Part shown: piece after piece, positions 41,894 through 55,092 of the stretch
Layout: every line of letters begins with the position of its first letter
How positions within the stretch are numbered: the first letter of the stretch is position 1
NCBI GenBank assembly: GCA_947247005.1
Contig: OX365960.1
Span: 19,034,533 to 19,098,532 of the forward strand
Length of the DNA stretch: 64,000 bases
Direction: 5' to 3'
Origin: Spisula solida
Lineage: Eukaryota > Mollusca > Bivalvia > Venerida > Mactridae
Made by a program: the position numbers and the translations under genes
The notes under the pieces: model-generated
Database searches by the model: none
What the model saw: only the letters and a program-made list of their open reading frames with translations
What the model was told of the DNA's origin: nothing

Positions 41894-42538
41894 CACAAGT
41901 AACTGTGTCATTGATAAAGTGTAAAAACATTTCATGTTATCTTATCAAAAGGTTCATTTGACGGGAAATTGACCAGACAGTCAATCAGGTGCAGTTTGTT
42001 TTAATAAACATTTCATTAATACTGGTGTTATTTTTAAAAATATATTTACATATTCAGAAACTAGAGAGCTTAATACATCTTTATAATGGTGTAAAGAAAT
42101 ATCAAAAAATAAAAAGGTATGGCCGTGGAATTCGAACACATTAAAAATATAATTACATATTGTCGTTTCTATTGAATGCACCTAAGTGATTGACCGGACA
42201 CCGTGATATACATTTCATGGCATAACTTTTTAACTAGTTGATCCATTTCGATGAGATTTTTGCATGGAGGTAGTTCTAACAATGTTGTGTTTGAATATAA
42301 TTACATATGCTTCATGGATATATCGAAAGCCAATTCTTGTTTTTGATACCATGAAAATCTAACAACTTTAGTACAAATGCACCTTTCTATAAATTTTATA
42401 TAAAAATGAAGATATCGAAAGCCAATTCTTGTTTTTGATACCATGAAAATCTAACAACTTTAGTACAAATGCACCTTTCGAAGATAACATAAATTTTATA
42501 TAAAAAGCTCTCAGTTATCAATGATTCAGTTACCTGTG
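41894..42538. mobile_element. CACAGG-family MITE in unit 1, ATTTGAAC duplication
   Basis: It starts CACAAGTAACTGTGTCATTG and ends ATGATTCAGTTACCTGTG. ATTTGAAC lies exactly at 41886-41893 and 42539-42546. An internal stretch of about 90 bp (AAGATATCGAAAGCCAATTC...) is duplicated within this copy. The insertion predates the array, since all units share it. Confidence 0.85.
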
Positions 42539-42907
42539 ATTTGAACGTGCATGTGTGCAACATTCACGATCGGTTGAATGTACATTGTACAGGGTTACCA
42601 CATTCACGATGGAATAGTTAAAATAAACTATTGCAATGCGACAAAGACCGATGTTATCCGCATGGAATAATGGAATTAGTCTTGTTCACGACATTCTTAC
42701 AAAATGCAACTTTTTTTGGATTTTTTTTGGAAATCGTAAACCAACGAGAACAAATCACGTGCCCCTCCATGGACTTTTTACTTTATGCTATCCAATATAC
42801 CAGCTCGCCCAAGGCTCGCAGGTAATAAATATGTAAATATATATATATGTACCCACATATTATAGGTATATGTACAGATTTATGAAATTCCTGTCACTAC
42901 AACCAAA

Positions 42908-43060
42908 CAAGCGATCCATGGAATGTCCATTGAAATGCCACATTAAATATCATATTGCCCATGAAATGTCACATAATCCCTGATAATTCTCATGATCCAT
43001 GAAATAACACATGATCAATGAAATGTCACATGATCAATGAAATGTCACATGATCAATGTG
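42908..43060. repeat. Minisatellite, about 19 bp, in unit 1
   Basis: AATGAAATGTCACATGATC and variants repeat six or more times. The last three, from about 43010, are almost exact. Shorter, more broken versions lie at about 49258-49420, 55475-55640 and 61702-61866 in the other units, so the number of repeats has changed since duplication. Confidence 0.7.
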
Positions 43061-43150
43061 CGCCGTACAATCTGATAGGACAACACCACGAGGCAACATG
43101 ACACCAGACCAGAAAACGCGCCACTTTTTACAAAATGCCTTCATGTTGTT

Positions 43151-43402
43151 ATGAGTATTTTCAATTCTACCCATATACGATGTGAATGTATGAAATCCCG
43201 ATTTCCAGTACGTTTCGGGGATAGAAAGGGGTGCCCAGAGGAATGTTTTCTGAGCGAAAACCCGCACCACCAAATAAACATACAAACATGGTCAGATTTA
43301 AATGTTGAGGAATGTTTCTCATTTGCAAGGCAACACTCTCCAAACTCTGCTCAACGGAAGGTCCACCATTCCATCCCCAGTGTCAGCCAAATATCCCCGT
43401 GA
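43151..43402 (+). other. Cys-containing ORF shared by units, doubtful exon
   Basis: 83 codons, with longer forms of 95 codons at 49514-49801 and 61958-62245. Unit 3 has an early stop (TAA after ...TTTTCTGAGC, near 55838). The reading has cysteines and balanced composition (RKGCPEECF), so it could be an exon relic. However, a possible acceptor before it is not kept in all units and no domain is recognised. Confidence 0.2.
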
Positions 43403-45168
43403 AATCATAGGCACTTGGCTTCAAATTATCTGAGTTTAAATTATTCGAGTGTATCTTATATACAGTAGAGAATCTCTATAAAGGGTACACTCAGGTAATT
43501 TTGACTCGTGATGATTTGAAACAATGTGCCTATGGGTGAAATCTCCATTATATCACGGATATATCCAAACATACGAGGGGTCAACATAGACTTTGTATAG
43601 CATAAATGTTCTGCCTGACACCACATCTACACCACGGAGATCCTGTCTACATCACATGATACACCACGGTGGTTCTGTCTGACACCAACATCAGTTTAAA
43701 AATTACATCAACGACAAGGAAAATAATGTCACCCTGTTCAGTATGTGATTAAGTTAATTATTGATATTGTATTGGAACAATCGCAAGTACCCCAGTGTTT
43801 TACATTCTTTAAATGAAATTAGAATCATTGTATTGTTTAACTGTGCTTTAAACATGGCATTGGAACAAAAATAATACAGCCGACTTAAACACGATGAAAT
43901 GAAATCTGTTACACATTTAAATGGGATAAAAATTGAAGAAAAAAGCATCCTTTGAAAGAAAGTTTGCCATCTGACGTCCAGTGTTAAAACATCACATGAA
44001 GTTAAAGACGAACCTGTAGTGTGCAGCGGGACACCACTAATCAGTTCCAAAACTGCACACAGCCATGTGCAACATTCCTCAAGCATTTAATGACTTTTTA
44101 ACCAAACGTTGTAGACGTAATAATCGGCTACATTTAGAGATATTTTCAGCTGCAATTTTATATCACAATGTTTCTAATTACGATGTTTTAGCCAAGATCA
44201 CATAAAGATTGTAATAATTGCGGTTACCACTAAATACACTTTATGTGGTTAATTTCTTGGTTTTCTTTAAAACGCCCTACTTTCAGTTTCCTGTTAATCT
44301 GTGTTAAAATCCATAGTCTCTGATGTATCAGTTCTATACATTGGGCACATTAAAGAAGCGGGCTGTCTATTCGAAACAAAGAGTTACGCACTCTTGTAGC
44401 GCCAGACTTGCCTGTATCTTATTCTCTTCTTCCGTGGGACTTTCTCTGTATGTCCCTCTGGTCAGATTATGCTGTATCTGTACTGGTAGAGGATGCATGC
44501 TCTCTGAGGTCGTAGCATGCTCTCCGATTCTCTCCACATTCAATGGGCTGCATAATTAATTAGTGTTTTTTTTACTTTAATACTTTGTATGTACACTGAA
44601 CACATAAAGAAACACACATGTTACATTATCTCCATCTAGGGTTATATGTTAAACCAGTCATTTTGGTCTGTCTGCCATTTTCTTCATGTACCGGTACATG
44701 TACTATGTATATCAGTATTTGTTGTGTCGACTTGTTCCCAGTATCAGGTATCTCTGCTTTCATTCTTAAACTGTTTTCACATGTGACTCTGATTAGGTTT
44801 TTAAATGCAAGTTATATTAAAAGAGCATTTTCCGGAAAATAACGCATTCAACAATTTCTTCCTAGACTTTTTGGCTGAAAACGTAAAGTTTTGAAACAGA
44901 CTACTGGAACATCAAAACACACAAAACTCATTGTTCAGGGTGACCTTCGCAGAAAGCTCTAGGCTTATATGTAACCCTATGGAGAAAATGTAACATAATT
45001 ATGTCATTTATTTTCATGATGCACTTGGTGTATTTGCTTTTCACCTTTCGCCTTTTTTCCAATTAAAATATCCAAAACATTAACAATAATTTGTTATGCG
45101 ATTGCATTGTTTATATACAAGTGATAGACCTAAATAAACAAGTAATTAAGAACTGCAAGCAATACAGA

Positions 45169-45429
45169 AGTCCCTTACCGGTTTTAAGTCATTTTCAATG
45201 TTTCTGTTGCCATAGCAGCCACAATTTTTGTCAGAATCAAAATATTTTAGACGTGCATAATGCCCTTATTGCCCCCTATCCACATACCAAGTTTCGGAAA
45301 CTTAGTTGGAAACTGTTTGAATTATGTCAGGATCCAGATTTTTTGACGGACGGACGGACGGACTGACTGACGGACGGACGGACGGAGGGCAAATCTATTG
45401 TCCCTCCGGTCAAAAACCGGTAGGGGACT
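45169..45429. mobile_element. AGTCCC-end element, unit 1 copy
   Basis: Full-length relative of 1184-1462, including the GACGG tract (45344-45387) and the terminal hairpin. The left flank shares the AAGTAATTAAGAA(C/T)TGCAAGC phrase with the copy at 1150. Confidence 0.75.
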
Positions 45430-45625
45430 TAAAAACTACATTAAAAGACCTCAGGGGACAGAACACTACATCCATAACTCCACAGCTGTACATAGATTCA
45501 TGAACGAACCATGCAGGTAGGATGCGAATCGCGGGGACGAAATAGTAAAAGGACAACCGGCAAATACGAATAAATAACTCCTAGCTCCTTTTGGTCTCGG
45601 TGAAAAAATTAAAAACTGAGAAATT

Positions 45626-45945
45626 ATGGCATATTATCGATTATTTAAAAATGAAAAACTCGATTGTAAACGGAATTGGCGTTTAAATCCAGATACAAAC
45701 CCATATTATAATAATTAAACAAAATACGAAACTACCGGAAGTAGCACCGACCCCAACAGAAACCGCGGGACACGCGAGAACAAAAAGGCACAGAAAATAT
45801 ACAACTTCACTCGAAAAGGCGCGGAACATGCCCAACATAAAAAACTAGCACAGGAACATGTAATACAAAACCGGGCATCCAATCCCGAAAGTCTGCTGCT
45901 TAAGTCAGTCAAACTAAAACGGAACAAGAGCCAGTTGGTAAGAAA
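45626..45945 (+). pseudogene. Unit 1 copy of the 107-codon ORF, with nonsense change
   Basis: Collinear with 58069-58392. A TAT-to-TAA change at codon 31 ends the frame early, and there are a few other changes (for example asparagine for threonine at codon 17). The real status depends on whether the unit 3 ORF is a gene at all. Confidence 0.3.
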
Positions 45946-46573
45946 TTAACAACCGGACAAAACATACACCACAAGGACAATCCACAACAGACACTGAGTA
46001 TATGCAATATTGAAAGATACAAAGCAGCCTTGTGCTGGACAACGAATTTGCAGAATGGCACATACAAAATTAATAAAGTTTAACAAAAGGCACAGTGGCC
46101 AAATATTTTTGTATTTTTTCCAATTATACTATAAAGTGGACAGTACATACACAGAGGAAGGTTGACTAAAGGGCTTCCGCCTTGGAACGGACAGTGACAC
46201 TTGTCACTGGGGGCTTAAACGTTTTACAGTGCACCAAACCTCACACTTACCCAATAGACAACCTTATAGAACAGGACAGTGTAAATAAATGTTTCCCGCC
46301 ATGTAATGCCCCCTAACAAAAAGGCCACAGTGACTGGTAATAAAGGAATGTAAAACATGAAACATTATATAAAATACAAGGCACTTCTTAAAAATTAGAA
46401 GAAACCGCGAAATTGAGCCTATAGCACGCAAAACAAATTATTTTACATATAACATTTACCCAAATATTTCTCTTGTAAGACAATGTTCAGAGTGTTTTGT
46501 ACCCTTTTTTGCTACCAGTATTATGCTACCTCAGTGCGATATCAACCAAGATATAATTCTTTTACTATTGCAG

Positions 46574-46664
46574 GAAAATTAGCGACAGCGAGCCGAGCAA
46601 AATCACAAAAAAGTGGCCACGTGTTGACGTTGATATCCGCGTCAGTTTGATCCGCGCAGTATGA
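46574..46664 (+). CDS. Candidate alternative terminal exon, unit 2
   Basis: The acceptor TTCTTTTACTATTGCAG is, if anything, better than that of exon 5. Joined to exon 4 in the same phase it reads 29 codons to TGA (46662-46664), with KWPRV aligned to GWPRV of exon 5 and a shared D-S and later I-x-V pattern. A 3-base in-frame indel separates it from exon 5. The C-terminus is shorter and less basic. It could give an alternative protein C-terminus, or be a decaying copy. Confidence 0.4.
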
Positions 46665-48329
46665 CATACCCCCGCCAATGAAGAAAAAATAGGAGAGTTG
46701 ACAATGTGTTTTCTTTTGAACTATCACGTACGAGTACATAAAGACTAATCGGACAAATTTTAAAGATGACATATAATGTAATTATTGCTGCTTATAAAGG
46801 GTGTAAGGAAAGTTCGCTCCGGTTTTTGAAAAACTTCTAACACAAAACATCCAGTCTTCTTGTACCATGACGTCATTATGTAGAACAGTTTTAGCTGATT
46901 TCACTGTCCATATCCAAATTTGTTGATCCTGTTTTGAAGATGACGTAAACGACGTTGTGACGGGGTAAAGTTCGAAATAACCGCTTTGTTATCTCCTCAC
47001 TGAATCGTTTTGTATGTTGTAAACTTGTAATGAACTAAACTTATATTCAACCTTATCTAATAGGTACATGTTTAAAAATCATACACATTATGAGACTGTA
47101 AGAATTTTCGTTTTGCAAATAAATGCCTTGTGTTTTCCCAAATACGTGTTTTTTCTAAATGATGCGATTTTGTCTATTCAGGCATTTCGTTACTTTTCGA
47201 GTTATTTAGTTACTCTTTATTACATAAATGGGACGTGTATACGCCCATGCATTTTGATGTTTGTAGAAGTTGTTCCTGTAATTTTACGTCGTCAATTTTT
47301 ACACGGTCGGCCTTTTCTTGACCCTACTCTCAATTTTCGCTTGACGTTTACATCACGTCATACTCGTCGAAATTCAAACATTGTACTTGCAAATTCAATG
47401 ATGTGCTTCAATTATATGAGTACAATGTACCCGTCTTTAGTTTAAACAATATTTATTTCTTTATAAACATATAATATGATTATATTCATTTACACATATT
47501 AAGGATTGAGTAATGAGCAGAGCTTATTTAGAAACTCGTCTTTCAGCCATCAAAAGCTTAAAGCAGAACGAATGGTTCAACAACAAAAACGTCTAAAATG
47601 CCTTAATTTGGATATGTTTCATTTTTGCAGTTATTTCTGTTAGTCGGCTCATCTTTAAAATGACAGTCGACGTAACGCTGACGTAAGTTTACTTTTGCGT
47701 TCTATAAATCCATGACAACGGTGCCCATTAAAATGTAATCCAGACAAAAATGATACCCAATTCCTAAATTTAGTAGTACATACATTCGTTCCAAATTTCA
47801 TAATATTTCTTTCGTAAAAATAAAAAAAATACGTCATACTTCCTGACCGGAACGAACTTTCTCTACACCCTTTACATGTACATGACATGTTTAATTATGA
47901 TCAAACTATATCTTTGCTTTTTTCTCTCTAAAATGTTAACCTGTAAAAATGACATTATTTTTCAAAATAACAAACCAAAAAATATTACGTTATGAAATCA
48001 TTCTTCGAAACCAAGTGTTTGTCATTTCATAATTTACTGGAAAATTAATATTAAGCAGAAACTGAGCATGTACAATAACATGTGTGCAGGGCCGTATCCA
48101 GATGCTAAAATGCACAGAGGCAAATATTTTCTCGGGTATTTATGAGTCGTTGTTTTTATCAACTGACACGTTTATTTTAGTATTTGATCAAATTTTCTCT
48201 GCGTGGCTACTGGCCTAGACGCACTGAAAAATTAAAAGAATAATAAGGAGGTTGTGGAAGGAACGTGCACGAGTGTCTGTACTTGTAGATTAAGCGTCCA
48301 CGACTATACTTACAGATTGCAATTTGAAC

Positions 48330-48879
48330 CACAGGTACCTGTGTCATTGATAAAGTGTAAAAACATTTCATGATATCTTATCGAAAGGTTCATTTGACGG
48401 GAAATTGACAAGACAGTCAATTAGGTGCAGTTTGTTTTAATAAACATTTCATTAATACTGGTGGTTTTTTTAAAAATATATTTACACATTCAGAAACTAG
48501 AGAGCTTCATCTTTATAATGGTGTAAATAAAAATAAAAAATAAATAGGAAGGGCCATGGAATTCGAACACATTAAAACTATAATTACACATTTTCGTTTT
48601 TATTGAATGCACCTTAGTGATTGACTGGACACCGTGATATACATTTCATAGCATAACTTTATAACTCGTTGATCCATTTCGATGAGATATTGCATGGAGG
48701 TAGTTCTAACAATGTTGTGTTTGAATATAATTACATATGCTTCATGAAGATATCGAAAGCCAATTCTTGTTTTTGATACCATGAAAATCTAACAACTTTA
48801 GTACAAATGCATCTTTCTAAGATAACATAAATTTTATATAAAAAACTCAAAACTTTTATCAATGAGTCAGATACCTGTG
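48330..48879. mobile_element. CACAGG-family MITE in unit 2
   Basis: Orthologue of 41894-42538 by position, with the same ATTTGAAC flanks (48322-48329 and 48880-48887). It lacks the internal duplication. Confidence 0.85.
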
Positions 48880-51519
48880 ATTTGAACGAGCATGTGTGCA
48901 ACATTCACGATCGGTTGAATGTACATTGTACAGGGTTACCACATTCACGATCGATCGAATAGTTAAAATTTACACTATTGCAATGCGACAAAGACCGATG
49001 TTATGGACGCATGGAATAATGGAATTAGTCTGGTTCACGACATTCTTACAAAATGCAACCTTTTTTGGATTTATATTTTGAAATCGTAAACCATCGAGAA
49101 CAGGTCACGTGCCCCTCCGTGGACTTTTTACTTTATGCTATCCAATATACCTGCTCGCTCAAGGCAATAAATATGTAATGAATATTATGTACCCACATAA
49201 TTTATTATAGGTATATGTACATATTTATGAAAGTCCTGTCACTACAATCAAACAAGCGATCCATGGAATGTCACATGTCCATTGAAAAGCCACATTAAAT
49301 ATCATATTGCCAATGAAATGTCACATAATCGCTCCATGAAATAAATGCCACATGACCATTGAAGAAAAAATGTCACATGATCAATGAAATGGCATGTGTT
49401 CAATGAAATGTCACATGACCAATGTACAACCCGATAAGGCAACACCACGAGGTAAAGTTATATTAAACATGACACCAGATCGGACAACGCGCCACTTTTA
49501 ACAAAATGCCACCATGTTGTTGAGTATTTTCAACTCTAACCACATACGATGTGAATTTATGAAATCCCGATTTCTACCATGTTTCAGGGATAGAAAGGGG
49601 TGCCCAGAGGAATGCTTTCAGAGCGAAAACCCGCACCACCAAATAAACATACAACCATGGTCAGATTTAAATGTTGAGGAATGTTTCTCATTTGCAAGGC
49701 AACACTCTCCAAACTCTGCTCAACGGAAGGCCCACCATTCCATCCCAGTGTCAGCCAAATATCCCCGTGAAATCATAGGCACTTGGCTTCAAATTATCTG
49801 AGTTTAAATTATTCGAGTGCATCTTATATACAGTAGAGATTCTCTATATAGGGTACACCTCGTGATGATTTGAAACCATGTGCCTATGGGTGAAATCTCC
49901 CATTATATCACGGATATATCCAAACATTTGAGGGGTCAGCATAAGCTTGGTATAGCATAAATGTTCTGCCTGGCACCACATGATAGGCTTACGGTACACC
50001 ACGGAGGTTCTGTCTGACACCATCTGTTTTTTACATCAACGACAAGGAAAATAATGTCGCCCTGTTAAGGATGTGATTGAGTTAATTATTGATACTGTAT
50101 TGGAACAATCTCACACCAGTGTTTAACATTCTTTAAATAAAATTAGAATTATCGCATTGTTTTACTGTGTTTTAAACATGGCATTGGATCAAAAATAATA
50201 CGGCCGACTTAAACACGATGAAATGAAATCTGTTACACATTTAAAAGGGATAAAAATTGAAGAAAAAAGCATCCTTTGAAAGAAAGTTTGCCATCTGACG
50301 TCCAGTGTTAAAACATCACATGAAGTTAAAACTGTATGTTTGGGACGAACCTGTAGTGTGCAGCGGGACACCACTAATCAGTTCCAAAACTGCACACAGC
50401 CATGTGCAACATTCCTCAAGCATTTAATGACTTTTTAATCAAACGTTGTAGACGTAATAAGCGGCTACATTTAGAGATATTTTCAGCTGCAATTTTATAT
50501 CACAATGTTTCTAATTACGATGTTTTAGCCAAGATCACATAAAGATTGAAATAATTGCGGTTACCACTAAATACACTTTATGTGGTTAATTTCTTGGTTT
50601 TCTTTAAAACGCCCTACTTTCAGTTTCCGGTAAATCTGTGTTAAAATCCATAGTCTCAGATGTATCATTTCTATACATTGGGCACTTTAAAGAAGCAGGC
50701 TGTCTATTCGAAACAAAAAGTTACGCACTCTTGTAGCACCAGACTTGCCTGTATCTTATGTATCTTCTTCCGTGGGACTTTCTCTGTATGTCCCTCTGGT
50801 CAGATTATGGACTCAGATTATGCTGTATCTGTACTTGTAGAGGATGCATGCTCTCTGAGGTCGTAGCATGCTCTCCGATTCTCTCCACATTCAATGGGCT
50901 GCATAATTAATAAGTGTTTATTTTAGTTTAATACTTTGTATGTACACTGAACACATAAAGAAACACACATGTTGCATTATCTCCATCTAGGGTTACATGT
51001 TAAACCAGTCATTTTGGTCTGTCTGCCATTTTCTTCATGTACCGGTACATGTACTATGTATATCAGTAATTTTTGTGTCGACTTGTTCCCAGTATCAGGT
51101 ATCTCTGCTTTCATTCTTAAACTGTATTCACATGTGACTCTGATTAGGTTTTTAAATGCAAGTTATATTAAAAGAGCATTTTCCGGAAAATAACGCATTC
51201 AACAATTTCTTCCTAGACTTTTTGGCTGAAAACGAAAGTTTTGAAACAGACTACTGGAACATCAAAACACATAAAAACTCATTGTTCATGGTGACCTTCG
51301 CAGAAAGCTCTAGGCTTATATGTAACCCTATGGAGAAAATGTAACATAATTATGTCATTTATTTTCATGATGCACTTGGTGTATTTGCTTTTCACCTTTC
51401 GCCTTTTTTCCAATTAAAATATCCAAAACATTTACAATAATTTGTTATGCGATTGCATTGTTTATATACAAGTGATAGACCTAAATAAACAAGTAATTGA
51501 GAATTGCAAGCAATACAGA

Positions 51520-51649
51520 AGTCCCCTGCCGGTTTTAAGCCATTTTCAATGTGTCTGTTGCCATATCAACCACAATTTCCGTGAGAACCAAAACTGACGG
51601 ACAGATGGCAAACCAATAGTCCCCTCCGGTCAAAAACCGGTAGGGGACT
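51520..51649. mobile_element. AGTCCC-end element, unit 2 copy, internally deleted
   Basis: The same site as in unit 1, but the middle, including most of the GACGG tract, is missing, leaving 130 bp with both ends. Unit 3 has the same deleted form. Confidence 0.75.
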
Positions 51650-51839
51650 TAAAACTACATTAAATGACCTCAGGGGACAGAACACTACATCCATAACTCC
51701 ACAGCTGTACATAGACTCATGAACGAACCAGTTAGGATGCGAATCGCGGGGACGAAATAGCAAGAGGACAACCGGCAAATACGAATAAATTACTCCTAGC
51801 TCCTTTGGCCCCGGTTAAAAAATTAAATACTGAGAAATT

Positions 51840-52160
51840 ATGGCATATTATCGATTATTTAAAAATGAAAAACTCGATTGTAAACGGACTTGGCGTTTAA
51901 ATCCAGATACAAACCCATTTTATAATAATTATACAAAATACGAAACTCCCATAAGTAGCACCGACCCCAACAGAAACCGCGGGACACGCGAGAACAAAAA
52001 GGCACAGAAAATATACAACTTCACTCGAAAAGGCGCGGAACATGCCCAACATAAAAAAAACTAGCACAGGAACATGTAATACAAAACCGGGCGTCCAATC
52101 CCGAAAGTCTGCTGCTTAAGTCAGTCAAACTAAAACGGAACAAGAGCCAGTTGGTAAGAA
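51840..52160 (+). pseudogene. Unit 2 copy of the 107-codon ORF, frameshifted
   Basis: Same start and frame as 58069 until the lysine-rich run near codon 72, where a longer poly-A tract shifts the frame and a stop follows at once (52062-52064). Confidence 0.3.
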
Positions 52161-52797
52161 ATTAACAACCGGACAAAACATACACCACAAGGACAATCCA
52201 CAACAGACACTGAGTATATGCAATTTTGAAAGATACGAAGCAGCCTTGCGCTGGACAACGAATTTGCAGAATGACACATAAAAAAAATTAATAAAGTTTA
52301 ACAAAAGGCACAGTGGCCAAATATGTTTGTTTTTTTTTCCAATTATACTATAAAGTGGACAGTACATACACAGAGGAAGGTTGACTTAAGGGCTTCCGCC
52401 TTGGAACGGACAGTGACACTTGTCACTGGGGGCTTAAACGTTTTACAGTACACCAAACCTCGAACTTACCCAATAGACAACCTTATAGAACAGGACAGTG
52501 TAAATAAATGTTTCCCGCCATGTAATGCCCCCTAACAAAAAGGCCACAGTGACTGGTAATAAAGGAATGTAAAACATGAAACATTATATGAAATACAAGG
52601 CACTTCTTAAAAATTAGAAGAGGTCAAACCGCGAAATTGAGCCTAATGCACGCAAAACAAATTATTTTACATATAAAATTTACCCAAATATTTCTCTTGT
52701 AAGTCAATGTTCAGAGTGTTTTGTACCCTTTTTTGCTACCAGTATTATGCTACCTCAGTGCGATATCAACCAAGATATAATTCTTTTACTATTGCAG

Positions 52798-52888
52798 GAA
52801 AATTAGCGACAGCGAGCCGAGCAAAATCACAAAAAAGTGGCCACGTGTTGACGTTGATATCGGCGTCAGTTTGATCCGCGCAGTATGA
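52798..52888 (+). CDS. Candidate alternative terminal exon, unit 3
   Basis: Same acceptor and length as the unit 2 copy. It differs in one codon (ATCGGC for ATCCGC: glycine for arginine). Open in the phase set by exon 4; stop TGA at 52886-52888. No upstream exon copies were found in this unit, so use would need long-range splicing from exon 4. Confidence 0.38.
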
Positions 52889-54547
52889 CATATACCCCCG
52901 CCAATGAAGAAAAAATAGGAGAGTTGACAATGTGTTTTCTTTTGAACTATCACGTACGAGTACATAAAGACTAATCGGACAAATTTTAAAGATGACATAT
53001 AATGTAATTATTGCTGCTTATAAAGGGTGTAAGGAAAGTTCGCTCCGGTTTTTGAAAAACTTCTAACACAAAACATCCAGTCTTCTTGTACCATGACGTC
53101 ATTATGTAGAACAGTTTTAGCTGATTTCACTGTCCATATCCAAATTTGTTGATCCTGTTTTGAAGATGACGTAAACGACGTTGTGACGGGGTAAAGTTCG
53201 AAATAACCGCTTTGTTATCTCCTCACTGAATCGTTTTGTATGTTGTAAACTTGTAATGAACTAAACTTATATTCAACCTTATCTAATAGGTACATGTTTA
53301 AAAATCATACACATTATGAGACTGTAAGAATTTTCGTTTTGCAAATAAATGCCTTTTGTTTTCCCAAATACGTGTTTTTTCTAAATGACGCGATTTTGTC
53401 TATTCAGGCATTTCGATACTTTTCGAGTTATTTAGTTACTCTTTATTACATAAATGGGACGTGTATACGTCCATGCATTTTGATGTTTGTAGAAGTTGTT
53501 CCTGTAATTTTACGTCGTCAATTTTTACACGGTCGGCCTTTTCTTGACCCTACTCTCAATTTTCGCTTGACGTTTACATCACGTCATACTCGTCGAAATT
53601 CAAACATTGTACTTGCAAATTCAATGATGTGCTTCAATTATATGAGTACCCGTCTTTAGTTTAAACAATATTTATTTCTTTATAAACATATAATATGATT
53701 ATATTCATTTACACATATTAAGGATTGAGTAGAAAGCAAAGCTTATTTAGAAACTCGTCTTTCAGCCATCGAAAGCTTAAAGCAGAACGAATTGTTCAAC
53801 AACAAAAACGTCTAAAATGCCTTAATTTGGATATGTTTCATTTTTGCAGTTATTTCTGTTAGTCGGCTCATCTTTAAAATGACAGTCGACGTAACGCTGA
53901 CGTAAGTTTACTTTTGCGTTCTATAAATCCATGACAACGGTGCCCATTAAAATGTAATCCAGACAAAAATGATACCCAATTCCTAAATTTAGTAGTACAT
54001 ACATTCGTTCCAAATTTCATAATATTTCTTTTCGTAAAAATAAAAATACGTCATACTTCTTGACCGGAACGAACTTTCTCTACACCCTTTACATGTACAT
54101 GACATGTTTAATTATGATCAAACTATATCTTTGCTTTTTTCTCTCTAAAATGTTAACCTGTAAAAATGACATTATTTTTCAAAATAACAAACCAAAAAAA
54201 TATTACGTTATGAAATCATTCTTCGAAACCAAGTGTTTGTCATTTTATAATTTACTGGAAAATTATTGGTAAGCAGAAACTGAGCATGTACAATAACATG
54301 TGTGCAGGGCCGTATCCAGATGCTAAAATGCACAGAGGCAAATATTTTCTCGGGTATTTATGAGTCGTTGTTTTTATCAACTGACACGTTTATTTTAGTA
54401 TTTGATCAAATTTTCTCTGCGTGGCTACGGGCCTAGACGCACTGAAAAATTAAAAGAATAATAAGGAGGTTGTGGAAGGAACGTGCACGAGTGTCTGTAC
54501 TTGTAGATTAAGCGTCCACGACTATACTTACAGATTGCAATTTGAAC

Positions 54548-55092
54548 CACAGGTACCTGTGTCATTGATAAAGTGTAAAAACATTCCATGATATCTTATC
54601 AAAAGGTTCATTTGACGGGAAATTGACAAGACAGTCAATCAGGTGCAGTTTGTTTTAATAAACATTTCATTAATACTGGTGGTTTTTAAAAAAATATATT
54701 TACACATTCAGAAACTAGAGAGCTTCATCGTTATAATGGTGTAAATAAAAATAAAAAATAAATAGGTAGGGCCATGGAATTCGAACACATTAAAACTATA
54801 ATTACACATTTTCGTTTTTATTGAATGCACCTTAGTGATTGACTGGACACCGTGATATACATTTCATAGCATAACTTTATAACTAGTTGATCCATTTCGA
54901 TGAGATATTGCATGGAGGTAGTTCTAACAATGTTGTGTTTGAATATAATTACATATGCTTCATGAAGATATCGAAAGCCAATTCTTGTTTTTGATACCAT
55001 GAAAATCTAACAACTTTAGTACAAATGCATCTTTCTAAGATAACATAATTTTTATATAAAAAACTCTTTTATCAATGAGTCAGATACCTGTG
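54548..55092. mobile_element. CACAGG-family MITE in unit 3
   Basis: Same insertion as in units 1, 2 and 4, with ATTTGAAC on both sides (54540-54547 and 55093-55100). Confidence 0.85.

Larger units (their letters stand above)
40192..46520 (+). repeat. Tandem array unit 1 (about 6.33 kb), contains exon 5
   Basis: The anchor phrase TTATGTTACCTCAGTGCG just before exon 5 recurs at 46521, 52745 and 58963. Downstream blocks recur in the same order in every unit: 'TCGTTACTTTTCGAGTTATTT', a CACAGG-family MITE, an 'AATGTCACATGATC' minisatellite, 'GGTAACCAC/GGTTACCAC' blocks, the AGTCCC element and an 'ACCGCGGGACACGCGAG' block. Unit 1 is the most diverged. Unit borders are set by convention; homology to the other units extends a little upstream of 40192. 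Confidence 0.85.
46521..52744 (+). repeat. Tandem array unit 2 (6224 bp)
   Basis: Collinear with unit 1 but closer to units 3 and 4. It is almost the same as unit 4 from the start to about 50.88 kb. Contains a terminal-exon copy at 46574-46664. Confidence 0.9.

Noticed and set aside
42908..43060. CRISPR-like repeat array
   Set aside because: Units are directly adjacent and degenerate without unique spacers of constant size. It is a minisatellite in a eukaryotic genome.
44618..44842. 74-codon ORF present in all four units
   Set aside because: Kept only because the units are similar. No codon-position bias, domain or splice context.
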